Source of the DNA: Mycobacterium sp. 852013-50091_SCH5140682
GTDB lineage: Bacteria; Actinomycetota; Actinomycetes; Mycobacteriales; Mycobacteriaceae
NCBI RefSeq assembly: GCF_001665685.1
Contig: NZ_LZTB01000142.1
Span: 1-58,301 of the forward strand
Reading direction: 5' to 3'
DNA length: 58,301 nucleotides
Of the stretch, positions 1-7,872 are shown in pieces (position 1 is the stretch's first letter; each line of letters opens with the position of its first letter). Under the pieces are notes generated by a model that saw only the letters and a program-made list of their open reading frames with translations, had not been told where the DNA came from and did no database searches. A program made the position numbers and the translations under genes.

Positions 1-53
1 CCCTTCAAAAACAGCAGGAGGACGTCGCCGTAACTCCCATCAACACGCGCCAT
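1..53 (-). CDS. Possible 5' end of a gene that runs off the window
   Basis: Reading the minus strand from an ATG at position 53 gives an open frame of 17 complete codons to the edge, starting MARVDGSYGDV and then turning hydrophobic (LLLF). It lies just downstream of the amine oxidase on the same strand, which would suit a co-transcribed partner. The fragment is too short to name a family, and no convincing ribosome binding site precedes it. The bases between it and the amine oxidase stop codon show nothing else. This may be a chance open frame. Confidence 0.2.
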   Translation of the reverse strand, partial: MARVDGSYGDVLLLFLK

Positions 54-91
54 AGCTCACTTACTACGCACGCTCGGCGAAACAAACGGGG

Positions 92-2029
92 CTAGTGGTG
101 GGCGGCCTTGGCGTCGGTGTGCTCGCAGGCGGCCGGTGGGGTCGGCGGAACGTCGAGCGACGGGTTGCGGTCGAAGAAGCCGTAGGGCTTGAGCCAGAAC
201 GACACGATGTCCACCGGCATGATCGGCCAGTCCTCGGGGCGGGTGATGTGGTGGATGCCGAAGACGTACCACAGCACCACATCCGTGTTCTCGATCGACC
301 GGTTACCCTTCGTCCACTCCGCGATCCCGGTGTCGGCCGCCGACTGGTTGACGAATTCGCCTGCCGGCCAACGCTCCTCGGGACTGTTCGGGGTCACCCA
401 CAGGGTGTGCCCGATGATGGTCGCGCGCTGGAAGACTGGTGACGCCGGGTCGAACATGGCCGGGAATGCCCCGGTGGGAACGAGTTTGTAGGACGGATGG
501 GTGCCCAGGCCGTTGGTGACGTTGGTGTTCACCACCTTCCAGGCCCGCTGCGTGGCGAAGTTGGTGTCCTGCTTGCCCTCCTCCTCGGTGCGCAGCGGCT
601 GGTTGCGGGTCACCAGCGACAGTCCGAGCGGGTTGTCCGGGCCCATCGGTTCGGCGTACGACTCGGTCATGTACACCGTGTTGTCGCTGCCGTCGATGTC
701 GAGATCCAGTCGGGCGATGAGGAAGTGCTGGTGGTACGGCGCATAGGTGCGCTCGTCGACCAGGGTGCCGTTGGGATGCGGCTGGCCGGGGGCCACCGGC
801 GTGGTCACCATGATTCCCGTGGCCCGGACCTCGCACTCGATGTTGCCGTCCTGGTAGAACCGCCAGTACACCAGGTATTCGTAGTTGGCGACCGTGACGT
901 GTGACGACACCGTGAGCCTGCGCATACGGCGCACTTCGGCGCCTGCGTCGTGGTCGACGTGCTTCCACAGCACGGCGTTGTCTTCCTCGTGGATGCACAC
1001 GGCGTTCTTGATGGTGTAGGGCTCGCCCTTGCTGTTGTGCAACACCGCATCGAGGTAGCGGATCTCCCCGAGGCAGTCGCAACCCAATTCCAGCGACGTG
1101 GTCATGAAACCAAGGCCCCACTCGCCGATGTCGAACGCGGTGCGCCGGTAGTGGTCCACCGACGGGTCGCGGTACGGCACCACCATCTCCGCGAACGACA
1201 TCCGGTGCGCCACCGACCGTTCCGTATCGCCGTCGCGGTAGCGCACGGTGTGCAGGGTCATTCCCTCGCGGTGGTTGAAACCCACCCGCAACGACCAGTT
1301 CTGCCACTTGAGCAGATTGCCGTCGAGCGTGAACGACGGCCCCTCCGGCTGCGTGATGTTCAGCGGCTTCAACGGCTCGCGCGTGGACGCCGCACGAATG
1401 CGCTCGGGGATGTGCCGGGGCACGTATTCGCCCATCACAGCGGGCTTTTCGCTGCTGCCGTCGTCCTCGATGCGCAGCAACTCCATGGTGTTGAGGTCGA
1501 TCACGCAGTGCAGGCCGCTGACCGGATGTGCGTAGGGATTGGCCCCTTCCGTTTCCTTGTACCAGGTGTCCGACCAGCCGATGCGGCGGTCGCGGTACTC
1601 CGGCGGGGCCACGGCGTCGCCGTAGGTCCAGGTGTCCATGAACACGTTGTCCATGTTGGTGATACCCCGCTTGGCCAGTGCCGCGATCACGTCGGGGTGG
1701 TTACGCAATGCCTGGTCGCACTCGGTGAACTCGTCGACGGTGAAGTTGGCCTGCACCCCTGGGACATGGTCGAACGACTCGACCTTGTCGCCCGTCAGCG
1801 AGACCGCCGACTTGTAGGTCGCGTTCTCGGCCCGGTTCAGGCAGATCACCACGGCACGTCGCGGTGGCGTCGGCCCGCCATTGTCGAACGCCGCCAACTC
1901 TGCTTTCGACGGCTCGATGAGCTCCACGGATGCGATGCGCCAGCCGTCGCCCACACCATGTTCACGCCGCAATATCGCTGCCGCCGCGGTGAACTCGTCA
2001 GCGGACAGCGGATCCAGGGGGTAACTCAC
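92..2029 (-). CDS. Copper-containing primary amine oxidase
   Basis: Oxidises primary amines to aldehyde, ammonia and peroxide using copper and a self-made topaquinone cofactor. Counting from the GTG at 2029 (645 residues), the NYEY motif carries the topaquinone precursor Tyr near residue 383. The catalytic base Asp is in FDIGEWGLG near 300, the HQH copper ligands are near 433-435, and a third His-rich segment (GIHHITRPEDW) lies near the C-terminus. The family's usual length is 630-680, so the protein is complete. The open frame extends further upstream, but those residues overlap the neighbouring esterase and look non-coding. An ATG at 2047 is an alternative start, and neither start has a strong Shine-Dalgarno. 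It begins about 50 bases after the esterase stop, so the two are probably one transcript. The substrate (tyramine, phenylethylamine or other) cannot be told from sequence. Confidence 0.9.
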   Translation of the reverse strand: MSYPLDPLSADEFTAAAAILRREHGVGDGWRIASVELIEPSKAELAAFDNGGPTPPRRAVVICLNRAENATYKSAVSLTGDKVESFDHVPGVQANFTVDEFTECDQALRNHPDVIAALAKRGITNMDNVFMDTWTYGDAVAPPEYRDRRIGWSDTWYKETEGANPYAHPVSGLHCVIDLNTMELLRIEDDGSSEKPAVMGEYVPRHIPERIRAASTREPLKPLNITQPEGPSFTLDGNLLKWQNWSLRVGFNHREGMTLHTVRYRDGDTERSVAHRMSFAEMVVPYRDPSVDHYRRTAFDIGEWGLGFMTTSLELGCDCLGEIRYLDAVLHNSKGEPYTIKNAVCIHEEDNAVLWKHVDHDAGAEVRRMRRLTVSSHVTVANYEYLVYWRFYQDGNIECEVRATGIMVTTPVAPGQPHPNGTLVDERTYAPYHQHFLIARLDLDIDGSDNTVYMTESYAEPMGPDNPLGLSLVTRNQPLRTEEEGKQDTNFATQRAWKVVNTNVTNGLGTHPSYKLVPTGAFPAMFDPASPVFQRATIIGHTLWVTPNSPEERWPAGEFVNQSAADTGIAEWTKGNRSIENTDVVLWYVFGIHHITRPEDWPIMPVDIVSFWLKPYGFFDRNPSLDVPPTPPAACEHTDAKAAHH

Positions 2030-2079
2030 GCGACCACGGAACCACATTCGGCACCATGTGCGCAGCGGATCGCGCAGAC

Positions 2080-3573
2080 TCAGCGGCCCGCCAGCGAAAA
2101 GCCTTCCCACGCCTGACGTCGTTCTGCGGCAGGGTCGAACTCGACACGAGACATCCGGTCGAATACCAATACCGCACGCTTGTCGGCAACGTAGGTCGGC
2201 CACCCATCCCCCGGGACCCCCGACCGCGAGAAGGCACGCCACCGCGACTGCACGTCCCGGCACACTCTGCGGGCCGACCGCTGGTCGGCCACCGCCGTCA
2301 GCACCGAGCCGTATGTCGTTCGGTACGTGTCGAATACAGCCAGCAGTTCCATCGCGTGCGTGGCCCCGAAGCCCGTCCAGCGCAGCGTTCGCGGGGCGTA
2401 GTCGTAGCGGTACACGTACGTGGGTGCATGCCGGCTGTGCGCCTCGGCGATCTGCCAGGTGGCCGACCCGAAGGCGAAGTCACCACCGAGCTGTATACAG
2501 GCCGCGTCGCTGGGATAGTGCGGGTACGCGGCCAGGATGCGGTCTCGGTGTTGCGGCTCGGCGCTGGCAAACAACTTCTCGATCATCGGCTCGTTGGTGG
2601 GCAGCAGCGGCAGGAACCGGGTGAACAACCGGCCTTCCTCGGCGTTGTTGCCGACGATCAACGGCAGCCGGTGCGCGGTGCCGTCGGCCATGGCCTCCAC
2701 CGGATCGGCGGGCAGGTATTCGGTACCGCTGGTCGGGCCGACCGGAAACGCGCCGGGCATGTCCGTCATGCCCCGGGAGATCAGCCGCTCCAACGCCTTT
2801 CCCAGCGCCGCCGGCCGGGCCGCGTGGATGGCGGCGGCGCCGCCGATCAGTTCCGCGAACTGCTCGGCGAGCCGGGCCGCTCCGGTGGCGGTGCTGACCA
2901 TCCCACTGGCCGGGCTTTCCGAGATCGCCTGCGCGAACAGATCCTTGGCCGCAGGAACCGCCAACAGGGTGGCGACGGCCTGCGCGCCTGCGCTCTCCCC
3001 GAAGATCGTCACGTTGTGCGGATCGCCACCGAACGCCGCGATGTTGTCGCGGACCCACTGCAGTGCCAGCACCAGATCACGCAGGAACAGGTTGTCCTCA
3101 AACGGGTGTTCGCGCGTGGACAGCGCCGACAGGTCCATGCAGCCGAGCACCCCGAGCCGGTAGTTGACCGACACGTACACGCAGCCGCGCCGGGCCAGGG
3201 CCGCCCCGTCGTAGAGCGGCGTGGCCGAACTGCCCATGATGTAGCCGCCGCCGTGCACGAAGAACATCACCGGCAGAGGGTCGGGGTGCGGGTTTTCAGG
3301 TGCGACGACGTTGAGCGTCAGGCAGTCCTCGCTCATCGCCTGATATTTGCCAACTCCGAGCATGGTGTAGCGGCGCTGCTGCGGCGCGCAGTTGCCGAAC
3401 TCGTGGCAATAGCGCACGCCGGGCCACGGTTCGGCGGGCTGCGGGGCACGAAACCGCAGCGGACCCACGGGCGGCCTGGCGTACGGGATCGAACGCCACC
3501 GGTGCACCCCGTCACGGGTGAAACCTTCCACGATGCCGGTCCTGATCGTTGCCCGGACGGTCCGTTCGTGCAT
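2080..3573 (-). CDS. lipT: Type-B carboxylesterase/lipase (LipT-like)
   Basis: An alpha/beta-hydrolase esterase of the type-B family, 497 residues from the ATG at 3573. The oxyanion-hole HGGG is at about 107-110, the type-B signature EDCL at about 82-85 and the nucleophile elbow GESAGAQA has Ser near 194. No signal peptide is evident. In M. tuberculosis lipT (Rv2045c) sits next to lppI (Rv2046), and here the next gene is an LppI-like lipoprotein transcribed divergently; the name rests on that synteny plus the family match. Earlier in-frame starts exist at 3594 and 3597 (MMFATVGL), so the exact start is uncertain. The amine oxidase follows closely on the same strand. Confidence 0.82.
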   Translation of the reverse strand: MHERTVRATIRTGIVEGFTRDGVHRWRSIPYARPPVGPLRFRAPQPAEPWPGVRYCHEFGNCAPQQRRYTMLGVGKYQAMSEDCLTLNVVAPENPHPDPLPVMFFVHGGGYIMGSSATPLYDGAALARRGCVYVSVNYRLGVLGCMDLSALSTREHPFEDNLFLRDLVLALQWVRDNIAAFGGDPHNVTIFGESAGAQAVATLLAVPAAKDLFAQAISESPASGMVSTATGAARLAEQFAELIGGAAAIHAARPAALGKALERLISRGMTDMPGAFPVGPTSGTEYLPADPVEAMADGTAHRLPLIVGNNAEEGRLFTRFLPLLPTNEPMIEKLFASAEPQHRDRILAAYPHYPSDAACIQLGGDFAFGSATWQIAEAHSRHAPTYVYRYDYAPRTLRWTGFGATHAMELLAVFDTYRTTYGSVLTAVADQRSARRVCRDVQSRWRAFSRSGVPGDGWPTYVADKRAVLVFDRMSRVEFDPAAERRQAWEGFSLAGR

Positions 3574-3651
3574 GAGCCCGACGGTAGCGAACATCACCGC
3601 TGCGCGCCGCGCCTGGGCGGCAGACGCACCGGGTACCGCTAGCCTGACGGG

Positions 3652-4350
3652 ATGCGGATTGCTGTGATCATCGCGGCGTCTGCGCTGCTGGCAGCGTGCT
3701 CGACCGGGGGCGGCGGGGAGAGTACGCCGACGTCGCAGGACCGATTGTCGGTGCCGACCAGCTCAGCGCAGCCGTCCAGCGCCAAACCGACGCCGACGAC
3801 GACAACCCCGCCGGTGCCGACCGCGGCGCCACCCGCCGGTACCCCGATGTCCCAGGTGATTCGGTGGGTCGAGGCGGGGCCGCAGGCGGATCCGGCCGGA
3901 TTCCACACCGCCACGCGTGGCGGTGAGACCACGAACCTCGGTGACGATGTCGCGTTCGTCACGACGGCGGGCAAGTGTGCGACCGACAAGCTGGTCAACG
4001 GGCAGCTGGCCTGTCTGGTCAAGACCGACGGCCTGCCCGCCAAGCCGTCGGACGTGGAGGGCGAGTGGATCGCGGGATGGGTGGACTTCACGGGGCCGAC
4101 GCTGGAAGTCGGCTCGCTGCACGGTGACCCTGGCCGGTTCACCTACGGCGACGGGGCCAAGTTGCCCACCGGTGGATCGATCGCGTTCGGCGACTACCGC
4201 TGCCGCGCCGACAACACCGCTCTGGTCTGCGTCGACTACGCACACCAGTCTGGGATGCGGGTGAGCCAAGCGGGTGTGGAACCGCTCGGCTGCCTGAAGC
4301 CGACACCTCCGGCGGTCGGCATCGGCCGACAGTTCAGCTGCCCGACCTAA
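3652..4350 (+). CDS. lppI: Putative lipoprotein, LppI-like
   Basis: 232 residues. The N-terminus is a lipoprotein signal: a short basic start, a hydrophobic run and the lipobox LLAAC with Cys16 as the expected acylated residue. A Ser/Thr/Pro-rich tether follows to about residue 65, then a compact domain with five cysteines (near 109, 121, 184, 194 and 214) plus one near the end, suggesting disulphides outside the membrane. It has no known catalytic motif, and the function in the family is unknown. Synteny with M. tuberculosis Rv2045c-Rv2046 supports the LppI name. Its stop codon overlaps the convergent zinc-ribbon gene by 4 bases. Confidence 0.78.
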   Translation: MRIAVIIAASALLAACSTGGGGESTPTSQDRLSVPTSSAQPSSAKPTPTTTTPPVPTAAPPAGTPMSQVIRWVEAGPQADPAGFHTATRGGETTNLGDDVAFVTTAGKCATDKLVNGQLACLVKTDGLPAKPSDVEGEWIAGWVDFTGPTLEVGSLHGDPGRFTYGDGAKLPTGGSIAFGDYRCRADNTALVCVDYAHQSGMRVSQAGVEPLGCLKPTPPAVGIGRQFSCPT

Positions 4351-4688
4351 CGCCAGCCGTCGGCCGCCTTGGCGGCCACCATCAGCGCGTCGCACAGCTG
4401 CCGCAGTTCGTCGGTGGCGGCTCCCTCGTCGACCGCGGTGGCCAGGTCCTCGGCCGCGCACCGGACCTGGTACACGCGGTCGGACAGTTGGGCGGCCTCC
4501 TCGGCGGTGAGCACCACCGAATCCGGCGCCAGGGAGGTGCCCTTCACCAGCGCACGCTGTTCGTAGGCCCGCTGGCGGCAAGACTGTCGGCAGTACTGAC
4601 GCCGCCGCCCCATCCCGGCATCGGCTACCTCACGTCCGCACCACCGGCACGGCTGCGGACGATGACGTCGGGCGATTCCGGTGGCCAT
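4347..4688 (-). CDS. Small zinc-ribbon-like protein (Rv2049c-type)
   Basis: 113 residues. The N-terminal third is basic and holds a CxxC pair (CRWC, residues 14-17) and a CxxxxxC-type group (YCRQSC, about 32-37), a plausible zinc-binding knuckle. The rest is an acidic, alanine-rich helical segment (AEEAAQLSDRV onward). It sits divergent to rbpA, the position Rv2049c holds next to Rv2050 in M. tuberculosis. The function is not known; the knuckle suggests nucleic acid or protein binding. Start ATG at 4688. Confidence 0.7.
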   Translation of the reverse strand: MATGIARRHRPQPCRWCGREVADAGMGRRRQYCRQSCRQRAYEQRALVKGTSLAPDSVVLTAEEAAQLSDRVYQVRCAAEDLATAVDEGAATDELRQLCDALMVAAKAADGWR

Positions 4689-4746
4689 GGCTCCCGACTG
4701 TAGACGGCCGCCTCTTGTGATCGGGGTATCATCGACGGTTGAGTCG

Positions 4747-4773
4747 GGAACCTGGCAACGCCATCAAGCGTTG
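4747..4773 (+). promoter_or_regulatory. ECF sigma (SigE/SigH-type) promoter of rbpA
   Basis: The plus strand reads GGAACC, a 16-base gap, then CGTTGA, matching the mycobacterial SigE/SigH consensus GGAACY-N16/17-SGTTR. It would start transcription near 4780, about 35 bases before the rbpA ATG. Streptomyces rbpA is known to be driven by the related sigma-R, so the match makes biological sense. The motif is seen; its use is inferred. Confidence 0.6.
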
Positions 4774-4813
4774 ATACATCCGGATAATTTCGCGTGAACG
4801 AGGAGTGTTGACG

Positions 4814-5152
4814 ATGGCTGATCGTGTCCTGAGAGGCAGTCGGCTCGGAGCCGTGAGCTACGAGACTGACCGCAACCATGATCTGGCGCCGCGTCAGGTC
4901 GCGCGCTACCGCACCGACAACGGCGAAGAGTTCGACGTGCCGTTTGCCGACGATGCAGAGATCCCCGGCACCTGGCTGTGCCGTAACGGTATGGAGGGCA
5001 CCCTCATCGAGGGTGACGTGCCTGAACCCAAGAAGGTCAAGCCGCCCCGCACCCACTGGGACATGCTGCTGGAGCGCCGTTCGGTCGAGGAGCTCGAAGA
5101 ACTGCTCAAGGAACGTCTCGACCTGATCAAGACCAAGCGTCGCGGCAGCTGA
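4814..5152 (+). CDS. rbpA: RNA polymerase-binding protein RbpA
   Basis: Actinobacterial transcription activator that binds RNA polymerase and the principal sigma factors, stabilises open complexes and affects rifampicin response. 112 residues from the ATG at 4814, which has GAGGAG eight bases upstream. GTG at 4805 and TTG at 4808 are in frame but less likely. The sequence shows the known layout: a basic N-terminal tail (MADRVLRGSRLG), a core beta domain around TWLCRNG, a basic linker (PEPKKVKPPRTHWDMLLERR) and a C-terminal sigma-interacting helical domain. It has its own apparent ECF-type promoter and is followed by a strong terminator. Confidence 0.97.
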   Translation: MADRVLRGSRLGAVSYETDRNHDLAPRQVARYRTDNGEEFDVPFADDAEIPGTWLCRNGMEGTLIEGDVPEPKKVKPPRTHWDMLLERRSVEELEELLKERLDLIKTKRRGS

Positions 5153-5167
5153 CACCGCTGACAAGTG

Positions 5168-5205
5168 AGCGAGGGTGCGCTTCGGTGCACCCTCGCTACT
5201 TTTTT
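5168..5205 (+). terminator. Rho-independent terminator after rbpA
   Basis: An 11-bp perfect stem (AGCGAGGGTGC and its complement, 5168-5178 and 5187-5197) with an 8-base loop, followed after two bases by six T (5200-5205). It lies between the convergent rbpA and ppm1 stop codons. The T tract is on the rbpA side only, so it acts mainly on rbpA. Canonical intrinsic terminators are uncommon in mycobacteria. Confidence 0.88.
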
Positions 5206-5206
5206 G

Positions 5207-6007
5207 TCAGCTCGATGCTCCGCGGGCACGGTCCAGGCGGCCCTTGAGGCCCCACTCGGCGACCTTGAACATCGCCTCGCGGATGTTGGATCCGCTCATC
5301 TTCGAGACGCCAAGCTCACGTTCGGTGAAGGTGATGGGCACCTCGACGACGCTGAAGCCGTTGTTGATGGCCCGCCACGTCAGGTCGATCTGGAAGCAGT
5401 AGCCCTTGGAATCCACCGCGGAGAGATCGATCTTCTCCAGCACTTCGCGCCGGTAGGCGCGGTATCCGGCGGTGATGTCGTGGATGCCCACGCCCAGCAG
5501 GAAGCGTGAATAGGTGTTGGCGGTCTTGGACAGCACCAGCCGGCGGCGCGGCCAGTTGCGCACCGTGCCACCGGTGACGTAGCGCGAGCCGATGGCCAGG
5601 TCGGCACCCGCGTCGACGGCGTCGAGCAGCCGGTAGAGCTCCTCGGGCGCGTGGCTGCCGTCGGCATCCATCTCCACGAGCACCGAGTAGCCCCGGCCCA
5701 GGCCCCACGCGAATCCGGCGAGATACGCCGCGCCCAGGCCGGCCTTGCTGGTGCGGTGCATGACATGCACGCGGTCCGGATCGGCCAGGGCCAGCTCATC
5801 GGCCAGCTCTCCGGTGCCGTCGGGGCTGCCGTCGTCGACGATCAGCACGTGCACGTCTGGCCGGGCGCGGTGGACCCGCCCGACGATCAACGGCAGGTTC
5901 TCCCGCTCGTTGTAGGTGGGGATGATGACCAAGGTGCGCCGGCTGGGGGTGGCATCGTCCTGGCCAGGGGTCTCCCCCGAGCTCGCTCCGTCACCGGGGA
6001 CTGTCAT
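5207..6007 (-). CDS. ppm1: Polyprenol monophosphomannose synthase Ppm1 (catalytic domain)
   Basis: Family 2 glycosyltransferase that moves mannose from GDP-mannose to polyprenyl phosphate, the donor for lipomannan, lipoarabinomannan and glycoprotein mannosylation. 266 residues: a disordered N-terminal 22, then the GT2 start LVIIPTYNERENL, VDDGSPDGT, the metal-binding DADGSH near 115 and the dolichol-phosphate-mannose-synthase region SRYVTGGTVRNW. It has no membrane helices. In M. tuberculosis Ppm1 is fused to an Lnt-like domain; here the two are separate genes overlapping by 4 bases (ATGA), as known for M. smegmatis, where the Lnt protein anchors the synthase to the membrane. Confidence 0.95.
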   Translation of the reverse strand: MTVPGDGASSGETPGQDDATPSRRTLVIIPTYNERENLPLIVGRVHRARPDVHVLIVDDGSPDGTGELADELALADPDRVHVMHRTSKAGLGAAYLAGFAWGLGRGYSVLVEMDADGSHAPEELYRLLDAVDAGADLAIGSRYVTGGTVRNWPRRRLVLSKTANTYSRFLLGVGIHDITAGYRAYRREVLEKIDLSAVDSKGYCFQIDLTWRAINNGFSVVEVPITFTERELGVSKMSGSNIREAMFKVAEWGLKGRLDRARGASS

Positions 6008-7872
6008 GTGACTCCTTCATCGTCGCCGGCGTTCGCCTTCCGGCGCCGGAACATTCTTGGCACGAACCCGCCATTTTGCCGTATCCCGATGACCGCCGCC
6101 GCAACAGCGGCCCCGAAACCGGCCACGACCAGCACCGCTTGCACGGCGGGACCCCACCGGGTGGCTGCTGTCAGGTCGGACTTGAGGCGGATCTGGCTGT
6201 CCAGATACGCCGGCTGGAACCATTCGGTGCGGGCCAGCTCACGCCCGTCGGGCGCGATCACAGCGCTGATGCCGGTGGTGCCCGCGACCACCACGTAGCG
6301 GTCGTGTTCGACGGCCCGCAGCTTGGCGAACGCCAGCTGCTGGGAGCTCATGGTCGCGTCGAACGTGGCGTTGTTGGTCGGCACCGCCAGCACCTGAGCC
6401 CCGTTGAGGACCGATTCGCGGGCTGCCCGGTCGAAGATCACCTCCCAGCACGTGGTGACCCCGATGGGTACGCCCGCGGCGTGCACGACACCGTCGCCGG
6501 TACCCGGGACGAAATAGCCGGCGCGATCGGCGTACGACGACAGGTGCCGGAAGAAACCGCGCCACGGCAGATATTCGCCGAACGGTTGCACGATCTGCTT
6601 GTCGTGGCGTTCACCGGGACCGGTGGCCGGGTCCCACACGATCACGGTGTTGTTGGCGACAGGGTTGTCCGGCGTGTAGCCGTCGGCTTTGACGACGCCG
6701 CCGACGAGGATCGGCGCCTTGATCGCGTCGGCCGCTGCGCTGATCTGCGCGGCGGCGTCGGCGTTGGCCAGCGGGTCGATGTCAGAGGAATTCTCCGGCC
6801 AGATGACGAACATCGGCTGCGCGGCCCGGCCTGCCCGGACGTCGTCGGCCAGCTCCCCGGTCTCGTGAACGTGGTTGTCGAGCACCGCACGCCGTTGCGC
6901 GTTGAACTCCAGGCCCAGCCGGGGAACATTGCCCTGCACCGCGGCGACTGTCACGGATGGTTCGTCGGCGACGCCGACAGCGGAATGCCGCACCTGCGGC
7001 CACAACACCGCGGTGCCCAACAGCACCACGGACACACACACGCCGGGGAGCACGACCGCCGGGGGCGGCACGCCGGGCTTGTGGCCGTGGTGCCACCACT
7101 GGACGATCTCGCACGCCACCAGGGTCAGGCTGAATGCGGCCAAAGCGACAGCGAACGACACCAGCGGGGCCCCGCCCACCCGCGCGATGGGCAACAGCGG
7201 GCCGTTCGACTGCCCGAACCCGACCACGCCCCACGGGAATCCGCCGAACGGCACGGTCGACTTGAGCCATTCCGCGGCGACCCACACCGCAGCGAGCCAC
7301 ACCGGCCAGCCCGGCAACTGCCGGACCATGACGGCCAACACCCCGAACACGCCGCAGAACACCGCCTGCAGCGCCGCGAGTGCCAGCCACGGCACGGGAC
7401 CGACCAAGCCGCTGATCCATGGCAGCAGCGGAATATAGAACGCCAGCCCGAACAAGAATCCGTAGCCGAAACCACCGGCGCGGGTGGTGGACGGCAGCGT
7501 CAGTACCCAGCCCAGCAGCGCCAGCCCCGCGAACGCCGTTGCCCACCAGCCCACGGGCGGGAAACTCGCCCACAGCAACAGTCCGCCTCCGACGGTGGCA
7601 CCGAGCTGCGCCCAGCGGTCGAAGGTGGCGCGGCCGAACCGGCGCCCCCACGCGGTCAGCGCGGCGAGGCGGTCCGGCGGTGGCGTGGGCGAGTCGGTGC
7701 CCGCGTCGGAATCGTCGATCTCGACGTTTTCGTCGAGCCCGGGACCGTCTTCGTCGTCGTCTTCGAAATCGCTCTCGAGGTCGTCATCCTCGTCGGCGAC
7801 CGCCGGGAGCACCTCGGTGACGTCGTGTGGCCGGGCACGCAACCGTTCGAACCGATGGCGTTCGCTAGCCAT
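6004..7872 (-). CDS. lnt: Apolipoprotein N-acyltransferase Lnt
   Basis: Adds the third acyl chain to lipoproteins and, in mycobacteria, interacts with Ppm1. 622 residues from the ATG at 7872. Residues 1-70 form an unusual highly acidic cytoplasmic extension (DEDDDLESDFEDDDEDG), followed by six or seven membrane spans from about 93 to 295. The nitrilase-type catalytic domain has the triad candidates Glu360 (WPEN), Lys425 (DKQIVQPFGE) and Cys475 (TTCWE), then a final helix near 590. The frame continues upstream of 7872 but only over the amidohydrolase gene. The start overlaps the amidohydrolase stop by 8 bases and the end overlaps ppm1, so the three are one operon. Confidence 0.95.
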   Translation of the reverse strand: MASERHRFERLRARPHDVTEVLPAVADEDDDLESDFEDDDEDGPGLDENVEIDDSDAGTDSPTPPPDRLAALTAWGRRFGRATFDRWAQLGATVGGGLLLWASFPPVGWWATAFAGLALLGWVLTLPSTTRAGGFGYGFLFGLAFYIPLLPWISGLVGPVPWLALAALQAVFCGVFGVLAVMVRQLPGWPVWLAAVWVAAEWLKSTVPFGGFPWGVVGFGQSNGPLLPIARVGGAPLVSFAVALAAFSLTLVACEIVQWWHHGHKPGVPPPAVVLPGVCVSVVLLGTAVLWPQVRHSAVGVADEPSVTVAAVQGNVPRLGLEFNAQRRAVLDNHVHETGELADDVRAGRAAQPMFVIWPENSSDIDPLANADAAAQISAAADAIKAPILVGGVVKADGYTPDNPVANNTVIVWDPATGPGERHDKQIVQPFGEYLPWRGFFRHLSSYADRAGYFVPGTGDGVVHAAGVPIGVTTCWEVIFDRAARESVLNGAQVLAVPTNNATFDATMSSQQLAFAKLRAVEHDRYVVVAGTTGISAVIAPDGRELARTEWFQPAYLDSQIRLKSDLTAATRWGPAVQAVLVVAGFGAAVAAAVIGIRQNGGFVPRMFRRRKANAGDDEGVT

